The notes below the pieces were generated by a model. The model was given only the letters and a program-made list of their open reading frames with translations, ran no database searches and was not told the DNA's origin. This document shows, piece by piece, positions 1 to 10,536 of a DNA stretch of 64,000 nt. The position numbers and the translations under genes are program-made. The DNA is taken from the NCBI GenBank assembly GCA_001414485.1, contig LLEY01000047.1:62001-126000 (forward strand), read 5' to 3'. Position 1 is the stretch's first letter. Each line of letters opens with the position of its first letter. Source of the DNA: Calycina herbarum (taxonomy: Eukaryota; Ascomycota; Leotiomycetes; Helotiales; Pezizellaceae).

Positions 1-2100
1 AGAAAATAGAAATAGATCTAGTAAAGATCTAGAACGTCTTAAACTAGAAATTACTAGAGAATATAAGAGATGTATAATCCTTTCTTAGATTTATAAACTT
101 TTGCTATCTATTTATTTAAGACTATATAAAGATTACTAAACTAATATTAGGACTAGTTAAAAAAGCTATTAAATTTATATAGAATAAATAGGTAGAGGAT
201 GCTTTTTAGAAAATTAAAGCAAAGTTTATAGAAAAACCTATTCTATACGATTTTGATATAGATAAGCCTAGTATGATCGAAACGGACGCCTCGGATACAG
301 TAGTAGGTACGGTTTACTTATAGCTAAATAATAAAGGGAAACTTATACCTATTATATATTATTCTAAGACATTTAACCTAGTATAATAAAACTATAGTAT
401 CTTTGATAAGGAATTACTTACTATAGTATTAGCTTTAGAATACTAGAGAATCTATTTATAGTTAGTAAAACACCTAGTTATAGTTTTATCCGACTATAAG
501 AATCTTAGGACATTTATAATAACTAAGGAACTTATAATAAGACGATTAGCTAGATAGTTAGAAATATTAAGAGGATTTAATATTATTATTTAACATATAA
601 AAGGAATATTAAATACTTAAGCTAATACTCTTAGTTAGAAACCCGGATATAAGAGAGACAAAGAGTATAAAAAGATAGTGATCTTAAAAACTCTTAAGAA
701 TAGAGACTTAGCACCTACTATATATAAAATAGTAGCGATAAACAACATCTAGATAGATAAAATTTAGAATATATATAAAGGTTATAATTAGTATATAAAA
801 GGGAAACTATAGGTTCCTAGCTTGTATATAAGGGAGTTCGTATAGGAATACTATACTACGCCTGCTTACGGTTACTAAGGAATTCGTAGAACCTTCTAAA
901 AGATAAGATAATACTACTATATTAATCGGTTATCTATAATAGTTAAGGAAGTAATAGTAGAATATAATACCTATACTAGGAACAAGGCTTCCTGCTATGC
1001 TTTTTATAGATAGATAAACACTACTCTAATACTATAAATACCTTAGAAATTAATATCTATAGATTTTATTATTAAATTACTAAAATCTAAAGATTCGATA
1101 ATAGAAGTTGAATATAACGCGATCCTAGTTATTATAGAACGTCTTATAAAGTATATAATTCTAATAGTATATATAGAATTAAGTATAGCTAAGGAATTAG
1201 TATTTGTATTCCTTAGGGAAGTAGTCTTAAGACATAGACTATTAGAAGAAATACTCTTAGATAGAGATAAACTCTTTACTTTGAAATTCTAGATTGCTCT
1301 TATAAAGTAATTAGGTATAAAGAGGAAACTATCTATAGCTTTCTACTCTTAACTAAATAGAGGAAATAAACAGATGAATTAAGTAGTTGAAATATACCTT
1401 TATTATTATATAAACTATTAGTAAGATAACTAGGTAGAATTATTACCCTTAGTATAATTTGCCTATAACAGTTTAGTAATAGAAATAACACTTGTTATAC
1501 TATTCTATACTAATTTTAGGTATAAATTATTAGTATATTAAGAACTACTGTCTACGACTATTAATAACTAGCTTGCTCGTGTTTACGTCTTGAAAATTAA
1601 AGGGCTATATAAGGAACTTATAGAGGATTTGTAATTTATAGCTAAAAGAAATATATACTACTATAATAAACAACGTAGTTAAGAGCTAACGTTAAAAGAG
1701 GAGGATAAAGTCTACTTAGTATAAAAAAACATCGATATAAAAAGACTAAGTAATAAACTAGATTATAGAAAACTTAGACTATTTAAAATAAAACGAGTTA
1801 AGGGACCTTTAAATTATAAATTAGTACTACTAAGAATAATAAACATCTATCTAGTATTCTATATATCCCTACTTAAACTAGTACTACTAGGAGCACTACT
1901 AGCCCTACTTATAGAAATTTAACTAGTAAACCTAGACGCTGAATATAAAGTTAAAAAGATTCTTAACTATAAGATTATTAGAGGTAAGATTAAGTATTTA
2001 ATTAAATAGTTAGATTACTTATACTTAGAAAACACTTAGGAACTAAAAAGTAATCTTAACCATTGTCTAAAGGAACTTTAGGAGTTCTACTACTAAAACC
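1..2100 (+). mobile_element. Ty3/Gypsy retrotransposon pol remnant, 5'-truncated by the window edge, RIP-degraded
   Basis: Reading the plus strand and ignoring stops gives the second half of a Gypsy polyprotein. RNase H is visible near 279-440 (ETDAS motif around 279-293), followed by the integrase zinc-binding and core region (about 830-1560) and a chromodomain-like tail (about 1930-2080). The frame is broken by many TAG and TAA codons where the family has Gln or Trp, the signature of C-to-T/G-to-A change. Reverse transcriptase, gag and the 5' LTR would lie left of the window. The integrase and tail differ from those of the element at 3575-9096, so this is a separate lineage. It cannot make protein. 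Confidence 0.85.
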
Positions 2101-2660
2101 TAGGGTTACCTATATCTTGTAGTTAGAAGGGAAAGCCTTAAGGAAAGCTGAATTAAGGGTTAGCTCGGTAATAAAAGCAGGGTCGCTAGAAGAAGAGGGG
2201 GCCGCTAGCTAGGTAACCTCTAATTCCCTCTCTTCTTTCTCTTTCTCTGCTCTTTCTTTCTTATTAGCTTTATCAAGTTCTTATAAGTTAGTAAGACTAC
2301 GATAGAGTATCTCTTACTCCTGCTTTATAAGGAAGCGTTATTGTTTTCGTAGGCGAAGGATCTTCTGTATAGCTTCTTTCTAAATCTTATAAGCTGTCTC
2401 TTCCTCTTATTATAACCTCTGCTTCTAGGTATTAATAGATTCCTACTTGAAAATTAAAGGTATTTGATTTTACAACTCGATATTGTAAGATTTGCTCTTC
2501 CTAGTATACTTAGAATACTTAGAGCTACTAGGAACGCTAATATATCGACAGCTGGTTTTCGTATTTATATAACGAGTATAAGGAATTATTTTACGTCTTA
2601 AACGTTTGATTTGAAGGGCGTTAAGGGTCCTATATTATTTAAGCTTGTCTTTTAAGAGAG
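2101..2660 (-). pseudogene. Antisense coiled-coil protein remnant, RIP-degraded transposon accessory ORF
   Basis: On the minus strand one frame from about 2660 down to 2100 reads as a basic, then Gln/Glu/Arg/Lys-rich helical protein, interrupted only by TAA/TAG where Gln codons are expected. It ends in a Lys/Glu-rich coiled coil (near 2275-2220) and a Pro/Ser tail. It lies directly after the chromodomain of the upstream Gypsy pol and runs against it. It may be an antisense accessory ORF of that retroelement or the C-terminus of another transposon. I do not recognise a catalytic domain. The call rests on frame continuity through putative Gln-to-stop changes. Confidence 0.45.
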
Positions 2661-2908
2661 GTGTTAATAATATAATAAGAACTAGGGAGGCTACTAGCCT
2701 CTTGACGATATTTCTTAGGCTATACTTAAGCGTAGGGATACGCTAGTCTAAGAAGGGGATAGTATTACGAATCACGGTATACGTAGTAAGTAGTCTAGAC
2801 AGCGTTCTAATAGAATAAGGTATAATATCTAGGAAAGGAAAGTAACATAAGAGGAAATCAGTAATATAGAAGGATATTAGGGATTTCAGGATCTCACTAT
2901 TATAGTAA

Positions 2909-3144
2909 TGTTAGAAGTCACGTGTGGTCATATAACGTGATCGCCTATATCGCTCTAGTTGTCTTGATCGTAAGCGACGTAAGCGACGTGAGCGATATAA
3001 GCGACGTACTTTAGAAACGAAGGTTCTATATAAGACTAGCACGTCTGCTATTAGATAGGAGCTTTGTACTCAACTTTAGTTATTAATCTTATTATCTTAT
3101 TTAATATCTTTGATATAAGTAACGAGTTTACTTCTAAGTGAACA
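2909..3144 (+). repeat. Candidate degraded LTR with a 9-bp tandem repeat inside
   Basis: The stretch starts with TGTTAGAAG and ends with CTTCTAAGTGAACA, roughly inverted ends. It contains a TATATAAG box (about 3031-3038) and four copies of a 9-bp unit related to GTAAGCGAC at 2970-3005. It could be the 3' LTR of the Gypsy element at 1-2100. No matching 5-bp target-site duplication is visible and no second copy lies in the window, so the boundaries are guesses. Confidence 0.3.
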
Positions 3145-3574
3145 TCCCGGCGCATTTATACTTCTTACTATATACTAACCTTCGAGACTTAGTTATCTTT
3201 GTTTAGTTCAGTTGAGTTTCGTTATACTAAGACACTAAGTAACGTATACGAAATAATAGCTTAATTAACGCTTATTCGAGATCGGATTTAAAGATATTAA
3301 GACTCGTTACCTAGTTCTATTATTCAGTCTCTTAATTAACTCGAAAAAGGCTTAACTAGGGTGATATATAATATAGTGTTAATACGTAAGGAAATCACTA
3401 GTCTTCGTATAATAACTAAGGCTATAACTAAGCGTAAAAGTCGTAAGAGGAAGTATATTAAGAGTTAAGAGACATTAATAGTAGGCGACGTAGCTGATTT
3501 AATTACATCTAAGGAAAATAGTAGCTAGAAACAAGGTAAAGAGTCTAGGAAGAGAGTTCGCGTAGACAGGCACT
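3145..3574 (+). pseudogene. pogo/Fot-like DDE transposase, C-terminal part before the Gypsy insertion
   Basis: From about 3170 the plus strand encodes the C-terminal region typical of fungal pogo-family (DDE_1/CENP-B-like) transposases. It has a helical segment ending near LIRDRI and RY-DS (about 3265-3305), a QLEKGLTRV stretch (about 3338-3364) and a very basic KRKSRKRK block (about 3432-3455). Gln codons have become TAA or TAG throughout. The frame is cut at 3574 by the LTR element and resumes at 9102 with a zinc-knuckle-like tail. The catalytic DDE part is absent upstream, apparently lost or replaced by other transposons. Confidence 0.7.
3570..3574. repeat. Left target-site duplication GCACT of the Gypsy insertion
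   Basis: The five bases before the 5' LTR are GCACT and the five after the 3' LTR (9097-9101) are GTACT. They differ by a single C/T transition, which fits RIP after insertion. A 5-bp duplication is normal for Gypsy integrases. Confidence 0.75.
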
Positions 3575-3816
3575 TGTTAAGGGTTACACCCGTGGAATAA
3601 GTCTCGGAGTACTCCAGCGACGCATTCACGTGACCTCGCTTGGCAACGCATGGACGTAACAGAACCTTCGAGAGTACCCTTGGCAGAACCCTCTAGAAAT
3701 AGCTAACTAAGTATATAAGTTAGCAAGGACTCTAGCTTAGAAAGGATAATCGAATCTTCTTATATATAGACAGCCTCTGTAGTTCAATTTATTAGCACTT
3801 GCTATAAGCCTTAATA
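3575..3816 (+). repeat. 5' LTR
   Basis: It starts TGTTAAGGG and ends CCTTAATA, the RIP-altered counterparts of TGTCAAGGG and CCCTGACA in the 3' LTR. A TATATAAG promoter-like box lies at about 3713-3720. Confidence 0.92.
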
Positions 3817-3837
3817 TTAGATTCGATTTAAAAAACA

Positions 3838-4065
3838 ACGGGCCTTTATAGTAATACTAGAACATATTAGGCTATTTTAGTAATACTAGAATATAACGGG
3901 CCTTTATAGTAACATTAGAACACATCGGGCCATTTTAGCAACACTAGAACACATCGAGCCTTTATAGTAACACTAGAACACATCGGGCTATTTTAGTAAC
4001 ACTAGAACATATCGGGCCTTTATAGCGATACTAGAACTTATAGGCTATTTCATAGCATTTATAGA
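3838..4065 (+). repeat. 29-bp tandem repeat array in the leader of the Gypsy element
   Basis: About eight imperfect copies of a 29-30 bp unit, each starting near CGGGCCTTTATAGTAACA and ending AGAACACAT, follow the 5' LTR. Units alternate between GGCCTTTATAG and GGCTATTTTAG versions. The array lies before gag, where packaging and leader functions sit in LTR elements. Its role here is unknown. Confidence 0.8.
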
Positions 4066-4209
4066 ACTTACAGATAATAGGAGAACTATAAGAAGGCGGT
4101 ATACTAAATCAGCTACCCGCCTAGTTCCTATAGTATGTTTAAGAGTAGTAGAATTAGTTAACATCTGCCTAAGAGGACGATTGTCTACGGATTACGAACG
4201 AGTAAAAGA

Positions 4210-5110
4210 AGGATAAGGAAGCTCGCTTATAGATAGTCTACAACGATAATAAACCTAGGAAATCTCTTCCTCCGCTACTAGAATTCTATAGAGACTTAGA
4301 CAAGCTAGAAGCTTGGTTATAATAAGTATAAGCTAAAATCGAAGTCGACTACTATAGATATACTAAATACGTTAAGTTTTAGACACTTAACAGATCTCTA
4401 TAGAGTAAGGCGCTCCGTAGAATAGAAGCATAAGTATAGAAACAGGGCAAGCTAGAGCTAGCTAATAGCAGTGATTTCTTAGATCGAGTAGAGTTTATGT
4501 TTAGAGACCTATAAGCTAAGGAAAGAGCGCAACGAAAGCTAGAATCCTTCCGCCAGGGCTTAAGACTATTCCTAGAGGTCTTTATAGAATAACAAGCCCT
4601 GCTTATAGAGTCTAGAGAAGGATCTTAGCTAGATAACGTAAAGAAGGTGTCTCTTAACCGAATCCTTAGCAACGAGTTAGTTAAGGCGATGATCATAGTT
4701 CCTTCTTAATCTAACTTCGAGTCTTACTACTCTATTATTAAAGAAACGGACGACTGCTTAAGGGCTTATAAAGCTTAAATATTAAGATCTAGGGCCTAGA
4801 CTCTCCTAGAAACACCACGGACCTCTTAGAAACGCTCGACAGATACTATATAGTAGGTAACGAGCAGTAATATTACTAACGGACCGAAAGTCACCTATAA
4901 GGCATCCGTAGAGGGTATAGATTAGGAACCGACACTTGCTAAAGTCTTAATAACTAGTACTAAGCGTGTTAAATAGGTGTCTTAGAAAGAACAAAGTAAC
5001 CGTGCTTATACTGGTCGCTGTCTTCGCTATAGAGCTACTAGTTATTTTGTTTAAGAATGTCTATATAGACTACTAAGGCGACCTATAACAGCGGATTCGG
5101 TCTATAAACA
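4210..5110 (+). pseudogene. gag-like region of the Gypsy element
   Basis: With stops ignored, the plus strand reads as a helical capsid-type protein rich in Leu, Gln and Lys (about 4290-4790). It ends with a cysteine-bearing stretch (about 5020-5090) where a zinc knuckle is expected. Numerous TAG and TAA codons replace Gln and Trp. The position between leader repeats and polymerase supports gag. Exact ends cannot be fixed. Confidence 0.65.
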
Positions 5111-8100
5111 GAAGGCAGAGGTTAAGAAGGTAGTGCTAGAATTAGAAGAAGAAGACAGTGATATCTTCTTAGATTCAGAAAACTAGTAGCTCCTATTAGA
5201 AAGCGTAGACAGGGGCGACGAAGGGAGTTATTAGTAATAGATACTTAGAGACATTTTAAGTAAGAATATATAGACGAAAAACCTCTTCTTATATCAGCTT
5301 TAGTAAATAGAGTAGCTACTTTATAAGCCTTAGTAGATTTAGAGTATTTAGTCTATAGAATTGTTTTAGACTATTTTATCTATCGTTATCAGCTCTCTTA
5401 TATATAAATTACACTAAGGCATTTACAGTTAGTAGAAGGAGTATTAGAGGATGCTATATCCTAAGTAGTATCTTTTAGCATAGATATTAGAGGCTACTAG
5501 CAGAAACGGGTTTATACTTATATAGTCCCTAAGATTAAGAGCTATAAAATGATTCTAGGAAAATCTTAGTTAAGGAAAGAGCGAGCTTTACTTAACGCTG
5601 CTAAGGGATGCTTGCTCTTCTAAGACTCTAGGTTAGAAGTTTATAGTAAGCTAGAAAAGTCTTACTCCTATAAGTAAGTAAGTACAGCTATCTTCTACTT
5701 TCTTATAGATCGTAAACGTAAGCTATAAGTTTTCTTAGCCAGCCTTATAGACATTAGTAAAGCTTTAGTAGAGAAGAAGTATATAGACCCGTAGACAAAG
5801 CTGCCTAGCTAGATCGGTCTAGAATTCTACCTAGCTTTTAATAGAAAAGAAGCAAACAAGTTACTAGTACATCGATAAGGAATTAATCATAGTATTAAGC
5901 TTTTATAAACGGACAGCGGATCTAAGGAGACAGTCCTATAGAGGCCACTCTATAATATATCACGGGACGAGCTGTTAGTACTCCGTAAAACCCTAACAGA
6001 GCTACTAGATAAGGAATTTATTTAAGTAAGTAACTCTCTAGCAGCTACGCTAGTACTCTTTGTACAGAAGCTAGGAGAGGGCCTACGGTTCTATTATAAC
6101 TACTAGGCACTAAATAAGTTAACCTATAAGGACTACTATCTATTACCCTTAATCTAAGAGACACTTAACCGGATTAGAAAAGCAAAGTGGTTTATAAAAA
6201 TAGATGTTATTACTATGTTTTATAAGATACGAATTAAGGAGAGAGACGAGTGGAAAACGGCTTTCTAGACACGCTTTAGACTTTTTAAATAGCTTATTAC
6301 CCCTTTTAAGCTTATAAATGCTCTTAGTACTTTCTAGCGGTATATTAATCATACGCTTTAAGAGTTCTTAGACGACTTTGTCTCAGTATATATCGACGAT
6401 ATCTTAGTCTTTATAGACAGCACCTATAACCAGCACCGTAAGCATGTCTATAAAGTAATATAAAGGCTTTAAGATACTAGGCTATAGCTTAATATTAATA
6501 AGTATAAATTTAAAGTATAGTCTATAAAGTACCTTAGGTTTATTATAGAAGCAGGGAAAGGTTTATAGATAGACCTAGCTAAAATATAGGCTATTATAGA
6601 TTAGAAAGTACTAATAACAGTAAAAGGCGTTCTTAGCTTCCTAGGATTTACGAATTTCTATTAACGGTTTATTAAGGACTTTTTACAGATTATAGCTCCT
6701 CTCTATAGACTTGTTAAAAAGGATATATCCTTCTAATAGACAGACGAAGTAAATAGAGCCTTTAAACAGTTAAAGCAGGCCTTTACAGAGGCCCTAGTAC
6801 TAGCTTAGTTTAACCTAGATTATAAGACAGTCCTAGAGACAGACTCCTCTAGATATTGCTTAAGAGACGTGCTCTCTTAAGTAAAGAATAGCGTCTTACA
6901 GCCTATAGCCTTCTTCTTAAAGAAACACGCACCTGCTGAATATAATTACCCGATATATAATAAAGAGTTATTAGCTATTATTCGTTGTCTTAAGGAATAG
7001 GAAGCGGAGTTAAAAAGTATTAGGCAGTTTATAGTACTTATAGATTATAAGAATCTTAAGTACTTTATAATAGTCTATAAACTATCCGAAAGACAAATAC
7101 GGTAGTAGTTAATACTTAGTAAGTTTAACCTAATAATCTAATACTACCTAGGTAAAGAGGGAGGACTACTAGATATATTAATAAGAAGGGACTAGGACCT
7201 CCTAGAGGAGGGAGATAAACGCCTTAATTATAGAATAGTATAATTGATTCTAGACAGAATAATTTAAGGAAATACTATATAGCTAGTACTAGTATTAACA
7301 AACGAGAGGAATTAAGTAAGTAATATAGCGACGTAGTAAGCGTTTATAGACTAACTACGGAACCTCTAAGAAGAGGGAAAGGTATAGGATAAGGACTTCA
7401 GACGTCTTATAGATACTGTCTGCTAAGGAGATAAAGTGTTTCTAGTAGACCTCGCTTCTCTAGTTAAAGTCTCTATCTCTAACTGCTTAGTTAATAAGAA
7501 TAGTAATTTACAGTTTAGGGGTAGACTATAGGTCCCCGACTATAAGCTGCTATAGACTGTAATTATATAGGAACTCTATAATTCTATACTTATAGGCTAT
7601 CTTAGCAAGAACGAGATAATTGTAATAGTCTTAAGAGAGTTCTTCTAGCTAAACCTACAGACTATAGTTAAGCAGTTTGTCTATAACTATAGAGTTTATA
7701 GATGTACTAAGGTTTAGAGGGATCGTAAACAAGGCCTACTTCGTCTCTTACTAATTCTTAAGCAGTAATAGCAGGAGATCTCTGTCGACTTTATTAGACT
7801 ACTACTTATAAGTAAAGGCTTTGATATAATAGTAGTGTTCATAGACTGTTTAGGTAAAGGGGTGCTCCTTACGGCTTATAACTCGACTATATCATCAGAG
7901 GAATTTGCTCGCTTATTTATTACTATATACTATAGCTTATATGAACTACTAAGAGTAATAGTGTCTGATAGGGGCCTGTAATTTATTAGACAAGCATAGA
8001 AGACGCTTTATAACTTCTTATAGATTAAACGACGGATCTCTATAGCCTTCTATCTATAAACTAACGGGTTAACGGAACAGGCAAATGCTAAAGTTGAGAC

Positions 8101-8854
8101 GCTTCTATAACAGTAGATTAATATAACTTAGGACGACTAGGCTAACTAGCTACTAGTAGTATAGTTAGCTTTTAACAAACGGGATTTAACATCAACGGGT
8201 ATAAGCCCCTTCTAACTTAGCCACGGCTATCTGTTATAGACTATCGACCCCTTAACAGACGTCGTAGTACCTGTAAACATAAAAACACTAATTCAAAAGG
8301 GCGAAGCAATAGTAGTAAAGATTAAGGCTATTATAGAATAGGCATAATCATCAATAGTAAGGGTATAATAAGACTAGGAGACTTAAGTAAATCGTTCACG
8401 GAATACCACTCCTACGTACAAGGTTAGAGACAAGGTTTACTTAAGCTTACGGAATATATAGACAGACAGGGCTAGTAAGAAACTAGACACTCGATCCGCC
8501 AAGTTCACAGTTATCAAGGTTATTAGCCCGTCTACATATAGGCTAGACACCCTGCCTAGTATCTACAATGTCTTTAATATAGACTTATTAAGGCTAGCAG
8601 CTACAGACCCGCTGCCTAGTCAAATTACAGACGATGATCAACCACCTATAATATTAGTAGACGATACTACAGAATAGCAAGTTAAAAGAATACTAGGTTA
8701 ACGGTAAAAGAAGCTCTCAGGGAAAGGCTCTCGTACTTGACTCGAGTATAAGGTTAAATAGACAGGATACGCAAACCCAACATAGGAACCTGCTACTAAG
8801 TTAGAGGACATAGTAGCCCTAGACACCTACCTTCAAGAGCAGGAAGGGGGGTAA
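5110..8854 (+). pseudogene. pol region (protease, RT, RNase H, integrase, chromodomain) of the Gypsy element
   Basis: Reverse transcriptase is clear at about 5960-6700, with the catalytic YIDD coded at 6389-6400. RNase H follows (about 6830-7130, with ETDSS near 6838). Integrase covers about 7500-8400. A chromodomain-like tail (about 8690-8852) contains an EYKVKQTGY-like segment and stops just before the polypurine tract. Dozens of in-frame TAG/TAA codons at expected Gln/Trp positions show that it is dead. The chromodomain places it in the chromovirus branch, whose members target histone-marked chromatin. Confidence 0.88.
8841..8854 (+). other. Polypurine tract of the Gypsy element
   Basis: AGGAAGGGGGGTAA lies immediately before the TG of the 3' LTR, the expected place for plus-strand priming. 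Confidence 0.7.
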
Positions 8855-9096
8855 TGTCAAGGGTTATACCCGTGGAATAAGTCTTAGAGTACTCCAGCGA
8901 CGCATTCACGTGACCTTGCTTAGCAACGCATAGACGTAACAGAACCTTCGAGAGTACCCTTAGCAGAACCCTCTAGAAATAGCTAACTGAGTATATAAGT
9001 TGGCAAGGACTCTGGCTTGGAAAGGACAATCGAATCTTCTTATACATAGACAGCCTCTGTAGTTCAATTCATCAGCACTTGCTACAAGCCCTGACA
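8855..9096 (+). repeat. 3' LTR
   Basis: It begins TGTCAAGGG and ends CCCTGACA, giving short inverted ends. It aligns without gaps to 3575-3816. It is less RIP-altered than the 5' copy at both termini and has the same TATATAAG box (about 8993-9000). Confidence 0.93.
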
Positions 9097-9247
9097 GTAC
9101 TATAGCCGTTGTAGTAAAACTAGACATAATTCTCGCACTTGTTAGGCAGAAATATTAGATATAGAAGATAGCGAAAGTTCTAAAGAATACTAGATAGCTT
9201 CTATAGTAATAATAACTTTGTATAGTGTTGAGTATTTTGTATTATAA
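9097..9247 (+). pseudogene. pogo/Fot-like transposase tail after the Gypsy insertion, with right TSD
   Basis: 9097-9101 is the right target-site copy GTACT. From 9102 the frame opened at 3574 continues as a cysteine/histidine tail (CSKTRHNSRTC, 9110-9142) of the zinc-knuckle kind common at the C-terminus of fungal pogo transposases. A Gln-to-TAG change follows, then an acidic end and a stop at 9245-9247. Deleting 3575-9101 joins both halves in one frame. Confidence 0.75.
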
Positions 9248-9629
9248 TAACACTAGGTTGAAAAAGTGGGCGACTCGCTTGTGAAACACGTTACTTACTT
9301 TGAATTAATAAGTGATATAGAAGAGAGATAATTAGATATAGGGCTTCTTTCTAGCTAGGCCTCGTCTCTTTTAGAGTACTTTTATTTTTTGTCTTCTAAA
9401 GAAAAGAGGGAGAAAGCCTTGATAAAAAAAAAAGTGGGCAAATTCAAGCTTAACTCGCAACTCACTGTATGGGACAGGTCTTAGCTTATGAATAGATTTA
9501 TGTTGAATCAAAGAGACCTACGGCGGGTGTCATGCTCCTCTTTAGACTAGCTTCGCAAAGTAGCAGCCCGCTGCAAAACAAACACCTGCAAGTAAACCGA
9601 AGAAGAGCGAAAACCATATTTCAGAATTA
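9248..9629. other. Gene-free stretch, probable 3' part of the pogo element
   Basis: AT-rich sequence with two copies of AAAAAGTGGGC (about 9260 and 9431) that may be remnants of the terminal region of the pogo element. No left counterpart is visible and no gene is seen. Confidence 0.4.
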
Positions 9630-9926
9630 TCAATGGCTTTGTGCGATTCGTTGATAAGATTCTTCCTTCGCTGTTGCATGCAGCTCTGAATAGCTGTTAC
9701 TCAAAGTCTTGTAGACTTCCTCGTCTATTTTTGCCTGAAAGACAACCGTGTGGAAATCATTATGTTTGCGAAGAAGGTCCATACGTTTTTCAGCCATATC
9801 GAGGAGGGCTAGTTCGAGGTATCGAGGTGATGGAGTATTTAGCCTCGCCATTGCTAGTTCGGTTGGGCGTTTGAAGAAGGGGAATTCGTGGCTCGAGTCC
9901 GAGGGTTGTGATGGGGTAGACGCCAT
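9630..9926 (-). CDS. Small hypothetical helical protein, 98 aa
   Basis: A single ATG-initiated ORF (ATG at 9926, TGA at 9632-9630). The protein has a Ser/Pro-rich start and then a charged, probably helical body with heptad-like spacing around residues 35-95. There is no signal peptide, membrane segment or recognised domain. It lies between the transposon nest and the Zn2Cys6 regulator, with a normal base composition unlike the RIP-affected DNA to its left. I do not recognise the family. It could be a lineage-specific gene or a surviving exon of a larger one. Confidence 0.45.
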   Translation of the reverse strand: MASTPSQPSDSSHEFPFFKRPTELAMARLNTPSPRYLELALLDMAEKRMDLLRKHNDFHTVVFQAKIDEEVYKTLSNSYSELHATAKEESYQRIAQSH

Positions 9927-10055
9927 TAGTTGCTGTTAGTAGGGTTATATTTATTTCGGTTTGGGTCTGATGTTACTTGTTGTTGTTACGTTTCTGAACC
10001 TCTTATTCATAGAAATCAACTAAGGCACGGGTCTTGTTTTAGCGTGTTATCGAAG

Positions 10056-10274
10056 CTAGCGTGTTGCTAGCGTGTTTTTAATCGAGAACAAGTGAACCGC
10101 CCGTGATGCATCTGCTCTTCCTCCAGATCTTCGCCTAGCCGTACCCTGTAAATTCCTTACTCTGATCACTTTTTGAGCTCCGTCGAGGAATTTTCCTTGC
10201 CGTGCTAGTTCAACCCGTCGGTTCGTGGAAAGGATATTCCAGTACCATGGTTCTATTTCATTAACATTAGGCAA
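10056..10274 (-). other. Open frame without ATG, possible exon or gene fragment
   Basis: A 72-codon minus-strand frame has natural amino-acid composition (an EIEPWYWNIL start, then a basic RRRSGGR stretch). It starts at TTG and no ATG lies in frame. It sits 130 bp upstream of the 98-aa ORF on the same strand. It may be a decayed first exon or part of a fragmentary gene. Near its end the motif AGCGTGTT occurs three times (10039-10077). Nothing else is seen between 9927 and 10536. Confidence 0.22.
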
Positions 10275-10536
10275 GGTAAGATAGGACGGACTCTCGTGCT
10301 AGTAGATGAAACTTCTGAATACAATGCGGCTATATGCATCTGAGAAATGTACTTGCCGCTATAGTTGGTCTAAGGATATATACCTCACCAACTGGCGTTT
10401 GTAACTTGAAAATATAGCACGTCCCAAGGGTGCCAACCGCGCATGTCATTCACTTAACAAAAGTAAAGGATTTTTTCTATGCCCTTTTTTTGTTGATAGT
10501 GGACTGTAACCTCCTATCTTACAATATTTCCCTCCC

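Larger units (their letters stand above)
3575..9096 (+). mobile_element. Complete Ty3/Gypsy chromovirus, RIP-inactivated, 5522 bp
   Basis: The element is bounded by two 242-bp LTRs (3575-3816 and 8855-9096). It is flanked by GCACT/GTACT and inserted in the pogo-like transposase gene. Between the LTRs lie a tandem-repeat leader, a gag-like region, then protease, reverse transcriptase, RNase H, integrase and a C-terminal chromodomain, the Ty3/Gypsy chromovirus order. All coding parts are riddled with TAG/TAA stops. By eye about 20 positions differ between the LTRs and every one is a transition, as RIP predicts. The element is non-autonomous now. Confidence 0.93.

Noticed and set aside
6149..6352. 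67-codon minus-strand open frame inside the Gypsy pol
   Set aside because: It is the antisense shadow of the RIP-degraded reverse transcriptase; TAG/TAA-rich sense DNA leaves the other strand open.
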